This document shows positions 26,016 through 33,054 of a stretch of DNA of 33,054 bases, piece after piece. Under the pieces are notes generated by a model. That model searched no databases. It was given only the letters and a program-made list of their open reading frames with translations, and was not told where the DNA came from. Numbering within the stretch: the stretch's first letter is position 1; each line of letters begins with the position of its first letter. Location of the stretch: contig LPNZ01006344.1 of the NCBI GenBank assembly GCA_001655205.1, positions 1-33,054 of the forward strand. The letters run 5' to 3'. The stretch is from Lenisia limosa (taxonomy: Eukaryota > Breviatea). Position numbers and translations under genes: made by a program.

Positions 26016-27664
26016 TTACAAGCACGAGAACCCAGCAAGACCCTCTTCCTCTTCCTCCTGCTCCTCTATCTTTGATTTCCTCTCCGCTCTGGTCTTGAAT
26101 CCGGGAAGAATCTAGAGGAGTAAAGGGGACGGGGGCTTATCAATAGCTACAAGGAGCCAATATGCAAAATGAGAATACTATCATAGTTTATGCAAAAACA
26201 CGATTTTCTTCTCAGAACCTCGCTTTACCGTATTTATAAAAAAGAGCTGTATATATAATAAGTAAATACGGTAACAGATACTGTCAAGCACGTAGGAAAT
26301 GGGGTAAATCCTACGTCTTACGTCTAACTATACTCAAGACTTTTTGGACACGGATTCCCATCTAAATAACTTTATGCTTATTTATTTATCTATCTATTTA
26401 ACATAAAACCCGTCTTCAATAAAAGAATGAGAAAGAGTTATCCAATTTCTTCAGTTTCTTCTAGACAATTCCAATCCGGACACGTAAATACTACGTAATC
26501 CTACGTGCTTGCATAAACATATCATCTTCTCCTACTATGTTACATATAACGTATTCGTGCTCCAATAGACAGAACTCATTTGCCATTATCCCCATCAACG
26601 AACCGTTTTGAGGGCCATTTCTCTGGCCTTGACACCAGTGGCCTCAGATGTCTCCCTCTTGACCTCCAACTGTTTCCATTGTCTCGTTTTCTTGCTTCCT
26701 TCAACGCCTTCTTCAGCGGGCTAAATTATTAAATCAGCATCTACTTATTTCAGTCATAAAGCTCAGTTTAATTCTATTTAAACCCCGAACAGCCTCAGTA
26801 AAGAATGCGAACAACTCAATATCTTTCAAAAACCTGTAATAACCTTTATAAAAAACATGGTAAATAATAATTGAAACTGCTTTCTTTTTATTTCAAAGCA
26901 ACACAAATAAAAAAGGACTGTGGTTTAAAATAGCAGTCAAAGGGATCCACTCACATTCCAAAACAAAGCCTGGTTTTACGAATCTTTGATAAATACTGAT
27001 ATTTACTGTCTTATTCTTAAATTGGAGTGAATCCCAAGGCAAATCACAAGTAGAAGAGAAGATATACATGTAAAACAAACATAATATCCGAAAGGTTGGC
27101 CATATGATATTGTGCATGTCAAGTGAACCACGAATACAACCAAAGACAGGAAGGAACTGGAGAAGAAAGAATACCCACTTTCGTTGAGAGTTTGCGGTAG
27201 AACTTCAGGTTTTTCTCAAGAATTTCTTCTTCTGTCGGCATCTCCTTCCTGATTTGGTCTAGAAAATGATCAGTCTTCTCAACACAATGTCACATGACTC
27301 AACACAAACGCCACGTGAGCGGAAAGTGTACAATTCTAGTACTCCCCCCCCCCCCCCCNNNNNNNNNNNNNNNNNNNNNNNNNNNNNNNNNNNNNNNNNN
27401 NNNNNNNNNNNNNNNNNNNNNNNCTTTCTTCTTATGTTTTTTTCCACCCCTCTTCCTTTCACTCTTCAAAAAAACCTTTTTGTTCTCCTGCATCGTGAGA
27501 CATGAATGATGAACAAAATGGAATGCAAAAATCCTGCTTTATACAATAAACCAATTTTAATTATATTTTGGGATAATCTTGGAGAAAGACAGGAAGCAGA
27601 CCTGCTTTTCGACAAGAAGAGAGTCCATTTTGTCGAGCTGCTGCTTCAAGAGCTTAACCGACAT
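26016..27664 (-). CDS. Small basic, charged protein of unknown family (gap-interrupted)
   Basis: Exons: 27602-27664, about 27424-27487 (running into a gap), 27179-27258, 26604-26720 and 26016-26111, consistent in phase where sequence exists. The product has about 140 residues. It starts with a helix (SVKLLKQQLDKMDSLLVEKQ), then a strongly basic stretch (SERKRGGKKHKKK), then helical EEEILEKNLKFYRKLSTK and SKKTRQWKQLEVKRE. It closes with ILPGFKTRAERKSKIEEQ and a run of Glu. The Lys/Arg and Glu blocks suggest an RNA- or ribosome-associated, possibly nucleolar protein, but that is inference from composition only. The 492-nt intron 26112-26603 contains nested inverted repeats. It shares a 446-nt divergent region with RPP38. 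Confidence 0.62.
26186..26518. repeat. Nested inverted repeats within an intron, possible MITE-like element
   Basis: Outer arms GTTTATGCAA (26186-26195) and TTGCATAAAC (26509-26518) are complementary. Inside, CAAGCACGTAGGA (26285-26297) pairs with TCCTACGTGCTTG (26499-26511). A third pair, TTACCGTATTTA (26225-26236) and TAAATACGGTAA (26263-26274), forms its own hairpin. No coding capacity is seen inside. Confidence 0.75.
27359..27423. other. Assembly gap (65 N)
   Basis: The gap abuts a run of seventeen C and interrupts the small basic protein gene. Confidence 0.99.
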
Positions 27665-28110
27665 TTTGAAATGATATTTCCAGAAGCACAATCTCTAAAT
27701 AAATATTATAATATTATTAAAACTAATTTTAGCGGAAGGAGAGCAGAAGAGAGAAGCCAAAAAGAGAACAAGCAAGAGAGCAGCCCAAGGAGGAGTGTTA
27801 AGCTGGGGGTACCATCGCAATACCATGAAAGATCCCCCAGCGAAAATTATTCCTAGCAATTTATATATATTATTATTATATTATCAGCGATTCTATAAAA
27901 ATATCAAACAAACACGCATGATCCTCTTCCAGTCAAGTTGATACCTCTTCCCCATTCCCAACAACCCCAAAACAACCCCAAAATAACCCATCTCACAGCA
28001 TAAGATTTGGACAAGATTTATTACACAATTACAACACCACCACTGTGATCGTTGCTTCTGCTCACTGGTCACTCATACAGCCCCGGAATCATCCATCTGG
28101 TCATTTTACG
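27665..28110. promoter_or_regulatory. Divergent intergenic region upstream of RPP38
   Basis: This 446-nt region lies between divergent start codons. It contains an AT-rich stretch (27851-27895) with TATATATA that could serve as a TATA-like element, but its role is not shown. Confidence 0.35.
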
Positions 28111-30004
28111 ATGGCTAAAAAGAAGAAAGTAGCTGTTGTGAATGTAAGAAATTGACTGGATTGTTTTAACTCTCAGAAAGCAGCAGTTGGAGTTCGAAAG
28201 GCAGAACCAAAAAAGAAGATTGTTTTCAAGAATGCCCTTGGAAACCCTTTTTCTTTTGAGTGGTTTGAGATGTTAACCTCCTTCCGTTGCCTTCATGACA
28301 ATAGTATTCAGTTTGTTCATATTTCAGGAAGAAGATGGATTTTGCAAAAGAGGATGTGCTTTTGAAAGACCTTATTAAGTATNNNNNNNNNNNNNNNNNN
28401 NNNNNNNNNNNNNNNNNNNNNNNNNNNNNNNNNNNNNNNNNNNNNNNNNNNNNNNNNNNNNNNNNNNNNNNNNNNNNNNNNNNNNNNNNNNNNNNNNNNN
28501 NNNNNNNNNNNNNNNNNNNNCCTATTATTTTTATGAAGAGATTAATTAATAAAGTTGAGATTAATGCAAGGAAGTGTGTATATTCTTGCAGTAGTAAATA
28601 TATATATTAAGTGTCTGAAATAGAGTTCTGGCTTGTCTCAATTAATTACACGGTCCCATCCCCCCTCTTATCCTTTGTCTTTTATTATAGGCATCTTGTT
28701 GTAACTTTTCTTGTTCTCACGCATTCAGATTTGTGAAGCCTTATGCAAGACCAGATGGAACAAATAAACTGCAGAGGAAGCTCGATGAGGAAAAGGGAAT
28801 TACTAAAAAGAGAGCAACAAATGTGGGTTGTGTTTTATTTTGTTTCATAAATTTGTTAAATTTTTTACTTCTCCCCCCTCCCTCCTTATTGTCTGTAGCC
28901 TCCCTTTATTATTGGAGTCAACCAAGCCTCCAGACTACTTCAAAGGCAAAACCAAGTTCTTAACAAAAACCCACAAATTGACTCTCAGAAGGTTTGTGGG
29001 TTATCCTGTATTTTTTTTTAGGGGTAAATGGTATTTTAGAAGTATTTACCACTTTCTTGAGCAGTTAGTGGTTTATACAGGTCTATTTTGTTACCTGGAC
29101 ATATAGTAATTTATGATGGTTTTGGTGGACTCACTCTTCAATAGTTAGGCACATTTTGAGCAAATCTAAGGTAAATAAGGGATTTTGAAAAAAAAAATGA
29201 CTCTGGCGGTATGGACTGCTTTCTCTGCTTTCATCACTCAAGTGTATTTTGAGGCTCTCTAATAAAATCTGCTGACGAGTGCGATGGAATTAGTATTAAA
29301 TACCTCCCATATCTATCGAGCGAAACGATCGCTCGAGAGGTATTTTTTTGTTGAGTTTTGTCGGTCAATATGATCCAACAAAACAAAAAAATCGCCCTAT
29401 GTCATCCAGCTTGTGTATTTACCATGAATGCTATTAAAGCAGCTTCACTTTCCTTTTCAGAAGGTTGCTGGACTTGTGACGGTTTTGTCAGGACCCTCTA
29501 AGAACCTCTCAAATCACTTACTGAGCCAGGTGAGCAAATTACTCTTTTGTAGGAGTTGAATTTGGTCTTTGTCCGAATTGAACCAAGGGAATTTTTTTAA
29601 AATATATTGTACATATCCGATTTCTTTGTAAAAGTTGTTTGTCTCATACAATAGAGCTGGTCAGGTGGAATTTCTAAGAGAAGTTTGGCGGTAAAACACG
29701 AAAACAGCTTGAAACTTGCTGCAGCGCTCAACATTCCCCATTTCTCCGTGATTTCAATCTTGGTAAGGGAGCGATTCTTTGTTTGTGAAGACTGTGATAG
29801 TCCAAGATAATTGGTTGATTATTGATTCAATAGGATGTACCAGAAAGCCAAGGCATCTTGAAGCGAATCGAAGAATCAGCACCGAAGCTCAACCTTTCAT
29901 GGATACCATCAACAGCCCCCCCTTCTCCCCAAGACCCACAACCCCCAGCAGTCGTCATTCACACTAAAATCGAAAGGCCCCTGCTCAAGCAAAATAAAAA
30001 GTAA
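28111..30004 (+). CDS. RPP38: RNase P/MRP protein subunit RPP38/POP3 (L7Ae fold)
   Basis: RPP38/POP3 binds a kink-turn-like element in the RNA of RNase P and RNase MRP, which process tRNA and rRNA precursors. Exons: 28111-28143, 28177-28259, 28328-28382 (into a gap), 28729-28822, 28899-28991, 29461-29529, 29655-29762 and 29834-30004, consistent in phase where sequence exists. The Lys-rich start leads into IVFKNALGNPFSFE, matching the family's L-x-N-P-Y motif. The L7Ae-type core follows: FIIGVNQASRLLQRQNQ (family: VGVNEVTRALER), VAGLVTVLSGPSKNLSNHL, LAAALNIPHFSVISIL, and LNLSWIP (family: LSVPWLP). L7Ae-fold proteins of ribosomes or snoRNPs are alternatives, but the N-terminal NPF motif and the WIP motif favour RPP38. 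An intron (28992-29460) contains a palindromic hairpin. Confidence 0.8.
28383..28520. other. Assembly gap (138 N)
   Basis: The gap interrupts RPP38 within or just after its third exon. It has no adjacent G or C homopolymer. Confidence 0.99.
29298..29345. repeat. 17-bp bulged palindrome in an intron
   Basis: AAATACCTC (29298-29306) pairs with GAGGTATTT (29337-29345), and TCGAGCGA (29316-29323) pairs with TCGCTCGA (29329-29336). The loop is 5 nt and one side carries a 9-nt bulge. It lies inside the long RPP38 intron. Confidence 0.9.
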
Positions 30005-30370
30005 AAACAAAACAAGGAGGTACAATGGAAATATAGTGTAACACTCCAAAGTAGCAACGTTGTGTTATTCAGGGATTTTATTTTGAGAATGCGTGCTGTA
30101 CAACAATGCCTCTGTGGGTACTCGTTTTAACACATTATGTTTTGAGAGTCCTGTTGAAGAAATATTACCTTATTACTACATCTGATATGATAATTGTAAG
30201 ATGACACACACTTAATTAGTTTATTTCTTTACCCGATTCCCAGATTGCGAGTGAAAACTGAAAACTCCACATAACATATGATCATGATATACTCTTGACA
30301 ATTCCACAATATAAAATATAACACAAAATCAAACTAATATTATATTTGACAGACAATAACATAAACCTAT
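30005..30370. other. Convergent intergenic region
   Basis: This 366-nt region contains the 3' ends of RPP38 and the surface-type protein gene. It is AT-rich and has no joinable exon. Confidence 0.4.
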
Positions 30371-32063
30371 TTAAACTTTCTCTGGTGCATCATCGTCGTC
30401 GCCAACAATAAGTCTCTTAACACAGAGGAGGAAGCAGCACATGCAGGTGATCCAGAGGCCACCGATGACAAAAAACACGAGTCCGATAGTGAACTTCTGG
30501 AGGGCAGAGAGGCCGAAGTCCCATCCGAGCTCACCAGCCTTGATGAAGGGATCGTTCTTAGAACGGACAGTAAGCTATGTGATTAGACCAATCATGAAAA
30601 AAGGGGGTAGCGCTTTTAGAGAAGTATATATAGCAATGAGAAATAAAAAATAAGGTTGTATCTAGCCGAANNNNNNNNNNNNNNNNNNNNNNNNNNNNNN
30701 NNNNNNNNNNNNNNNNNNNNNNNNNNNNNNNNNNNNNNNNNNNNNNNNNNNNNNNNNNNNNNNNNNNNNNNNNNNNNNNGAAGCCGCTTACAGTGAGGGA
30801 GATGGTGTCGGTGGTGTTGAGGCCGAGAGTCCACTTCTCAACACCGGAGCGGAATGTCCATGCAGGCTCACATCCGGGGCCGCCGTTTGTGGAGTCAATA
30901 GCAAAGCCGGTGGAGGCGGTGTCAACCTTAACACAGGCGGTGCTGGCAACGGAGGGTTCGAGGCACTTCAGAGTGGCAGCGTTCCAAGTAGCTNNNNNNN
31001 NNNNNNNNNNNNNNNNNNNNNNNNNNNNNNNNNNNNNNNNNNNNNNNNNNNNNNNNNNNNNGCAGGGGGTCTTGGTGGTGGTGGTCTTGGTGGTGGCTCG
31101 GGTCTCGATGTCACGCTCCATAACTTCATATTCGTAGTCTTCTTCGACCTCGCGTTTGGTCTTGTCGCAGTCTCCAAGTCTGCGGAATTGTCATGAGTAC
31201 ATAAATTGAGGGAAAGTAAACACAACCTCGAAGAGAGAGAAAAAAAAAACAAGACTCTTCCGGAATCATACAAGATCCGACATACCTCCACGTGACATCC
31301 GTTTCTTCAAAGATGGTAAGAGACTGAGAAAACTGTGAAGTCTTTCCGTCCTTGTTGGTGGTGTTGAATTTGACGGTCTCTTCGTGCTTGTCCTTATACG
31401 CAAGAGTCCACATGTTAGCATTACTAAAAAAACAATGTCAGAAGTGAAGAGAATACGCCCAATGTAAATACATCCCAACCAACGTAAGCTCATAGTAAAG
31501 TGCTTGGTGAACAGTTACATCATCGTCGGAGTCGATACGAGTGTCAACAAGTGTCTTCTGGGCGAAATCGTGGGTAGCAATGGAAGGTGTTTCAAGAGCA
31601 ATGGCGGCATTGTCAAAAGCAGCACGTCCAGATGCAGTCCAGAGGTCAACAACCTCATTGTACCTGAGAGAGTAAGCAAGAAAATACCAATTGAGGATAC
31701 TTACTCCTTAACCCTGTCCTTGCGGCTGTTGTTGATAGCACTAAAGAGTCATAACAATATTTGAGACTTAAATAGAGTACAGTAGCATTCTCAAGAAAAA
31801 AAAGAAAAAAAAACACCCGCCAACGCCATGAAGAAAAAGAGGCCAATCAACACCAGGATAGGTCCTGTGCAAATGCAGCAGATGCTAAAAAGATAAACAA
31901 AAAAAAAAGTTACTAGAAAAAAGCACCCTCCTTACATGCAACAGAGACTCTCTCTTGCCGCTATAATGATTAGTAACAGTCTAAAGAACGACCTTCCACT
32001 AATATTTAGGCCAAACCAACCTCTTAAAATACCCATTGGGGTAAACTCAAAATCATCAAACAT
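30371..32063 (-). CDS. Two-helix surface-type membrane protein of unknown family (gap-interrupted)
   Basis: Exons: 32021-32063, 31936-31960, 31825-31884, 31705-31740, 31484-31663, 31286-31423, 31062-31179 (into a gap), 30792-30993 and 30371-30574, consistent in phase where sequence exists. A short N-terminus leads into a Cys-rich helix (CCICTGPILVLIGLFFFMAL). A long, presumably extracytoplasmic or lumenal domain of over 200 residues follows, with several Cys and a Thr-rich stretch (TTKTTTTKTPC). A block LTVRSKNDPFIKAGELGWDF precedes the second helix (FTIGLVFFVIGGLWITCMCC), and the acidic tail is GDDDDAPEKV. This layout resembles uncharacterised membrane proteins of other protists, but I cannot name the family. 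Codons are rich in C endings, suggesting strong expression. Three donors (32020, 31824, 31483) are GTTGG-type. Confidence 0.75.
30671..30779. other. Assembly gap (109 N)
   Basis: The gap lies in a probable intron of the surface-type protein gene. It has no adjacent homopolymer. Confidence 0.99.
30994..31061. other. Assembly gap (68 N)
   Basis: Coding sequence flanks the gap on both sides. The Thr-rich codons next to it suggest collapsed repetitive coding sequence, or a short intron. Confidence 0.99.
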
Positions 32064-32369
32064 TTTGATGTTTTACTCTTGAAATAGCTTATATATATAC
32101 AAGAATCGAACAAAAATCAATGCAAAGATAACTTCCGACAAAACAAGAGAAAAAACAAAAAAACCGTTTTTTGACTCCATTTTCGGGAGGGTTTATACCG
32201 ACTTGCCCGATTTTTTTGTTTTTCAAGACAAAGCTATCATCGTGTCAGCAGATATATAACACAACAAATAGATAGATTAATAGAGTTTGATTAATTGAAC
32301 AAGAAAAGAGGGGCAAGACAAATAAAACATAAGAGGAGACTGTAATCCTGACCTTTCTATTGCAACAAC
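32064..32369. promoter_or_regulatory. Divergent intergenic region upstream of RPB9
   Basis: This 306-nt region lies between divergent start codons. TATATATA near 32090-32098 sits about 30 nt before the minus-strand start codon and could be TATA-like. No other element is evident. Confidence 0.35.
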
Positions 32370-32910
32370 ATGGAATTTTGCGACAGATGGTAAGTTTTGT
32401 GAAGTAGTAATTATTTCAGTCAAAATATGATGTACCCTACTGAGGACAGAGAGACGAGAAAGTTGATGAACTTTTGCAGGCAGTGCAATGACTCTGTGGA
32501 TGCAACTTCAAACAAGATATATGAGAATCTCATCATTCATAATGCCAGGTTTGAGAAATGGATAACTTTTTTTTAAGTCCAAGGGTGTATATTTCTTACT
32601 TAATGTTCAGAGAAAAGGCAACCGTGCTACAGGATGTTGCATCGGATACTTCTTTACCAAGAATTAATGGGGTCCATTGTGACAAGTGAGGGGGGGGGGG
32701 NNNNNNNNNNNNNNNNNNNNNNNNNNNNNNNNNNNNNNNNNNNNNNNNNNNNNNNNNNNNNNNNNNNNNNNNNNNNTTAATACTATGAGTTATTTGTCTA
32801 GGTGTGACAAAGAAGTCACAGCAGTGTTTTGTCAAGCAGCAACTGAAGACATGACCTTGTATATGGCTTGCACCCAGTGTAATCATCAGTGGAAGAGTAT
32901 TAATGAGTAA
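32370..32910 (+). CDS. RPB9: RNA polymerase II subunit RPB9
   Basis: RPB9 is a small two-zinc-ribbon subunit on the lobe and jaw of RNA polymerase II, affecting start-site choice and fidelity. Four exons (32370-32389, 32420-32548, 32611-32685, 32802-32910) join in phase to 110 residues, slightly shorter than the 122-125 of yeast and human. The first ribbon has CDRC and CRQC, with QNMMYPTEDRETRKL between them (family: NMLYPKEDKENR). The linker VLQDVASDTSLPR matches the RPB9 pattern QDxxSDPTLPR. The second ribbon has CDKC and CTQC, with the ending CNHQW as in CGHRW. The linker and first ribbon exclude RPA12, RPC11 and TFIIS. The third intron starts GTGAG followed by a G run and contains a gap. 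Confidence 0.94.
32701..32776. other. Assembly gap (76 N)
   Basis: The gap follows a run of eleven G in the last RPB9 intron. Confidence 0.99.
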
Positions 32911-33054
32911 ACAATTTGATACTGTTAAAACTAAAGATGTTTTCTTTTGTGTGAAAATGGTCCTAAAATTACCAGTTGAATGGTTGCTAGTTTTGTAATG
33001 TATGTATAGTTCTTGGCTTCTACGGTCCTTTGTGTGGTGCGCAGGTGTGGTGTT
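32911..33054. other. 3' flank of RPB9
   Basis: These 144 nt follow the RPB9 stop codon. I see no coding exon or repeat. Confidence 0.4.

Noticed and set aside
26040-26095. Plus-strand pyrimidine-rich tract as a low-complexity feature
   Set aside because: It is the antisense of Glu and Lys codons in the last exon of the small basic protein gene.

Overview
This is nuclear DNA from a gene-dense, extremely intron-dense eukaryotic microbe. I modelled 18 protein genes in 33 kb with well over 100 short spliceosomal introns (mostly 35-110 nt, a few of several hundred). There are no operons, Shine-Dalgarno sites, tRNA or rRNA genes that I can see. A radial spoke head gene (RSPH9) says the organism builds a motile 9+2 flagellum. 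A pyrophosphate-dependent phosphofructokinase is typical of anaerobic or microaerophilic protists, but also occurs in plants, ciliates and apicomplexans. A flagellated, perhaps anaerobic protist fits best; I cannot name the lineage. Most single ORFs are only one exon of a spliced gene, so gene calls rest on joining exons whose phases agree from start to stop.

Layout, left to right: end of a Pro/Gln/Tyr-rich protein (+, 2-202); RSPH9 (-, 285-1724); PP2A catalytic subunit (+, 2144-3689); KRTCAP2-like oligosaccharyltransferase subunit (-, 3791-4471); two neighbouring two-helix membrane proteins (+, 4729-5935 and 6240-7190, the second entering a gap); a cholesterol 25-hydroxylase-like di-iron hydroxylase (-, 7337-8612); a 747-residue disordered protein (+, 8836-12363); an unrecognised 128-residue protein (-, 12540-13182); acylphosphatase (-, 13267-13863); an unrecognised 13-exon gene (+, 14312-16115); an unrecognised gene with at least 13 exons (-, 16541-18212); PPi-phosphofructokinase (+, 19027 to about 21404); a very exon-rich unrecognised gene of over 754 codons (+, to 25708); a small basic protein (-, 26016-27664); the RNase P/MRP subunit RPP38/POP3 (+, 28111-30004); a two-helix surface-type protein (-, 30371-32063); and RNA polymerase II subunit RPB9 (+, 32370-32910).

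The genes are functionally unrelated housekeeping and cell-structure genes. Strands mostly alternate: convergent ends lie about 80-430 nt apart and divergent starts about 220-810 nt apart, so neighbours probably share promoter regions. Codon use varies strongly. The PPi-PFK and the surface-type gene at 30371-32063 are rich in C-ending codons, which suggests high expression. Most other genes are AT-leaning, and one PP2A exon is GC-rich unlike the rest of its gene.

Eight runs of N (58-138 nt) interrupt the window, five of them beside G or C homopolymers. I saw no CRISPR array, phage, transposase or toxin gene. The most interesting signals are a recurrent GTTGG splice-donor class, two related introns inside one gene, several hairpin or inverted-repeat elements inside introns, two genes whose apparent stop codon lies inside a likely intron, and several multi-exon genes that are coherent but unrecognised.
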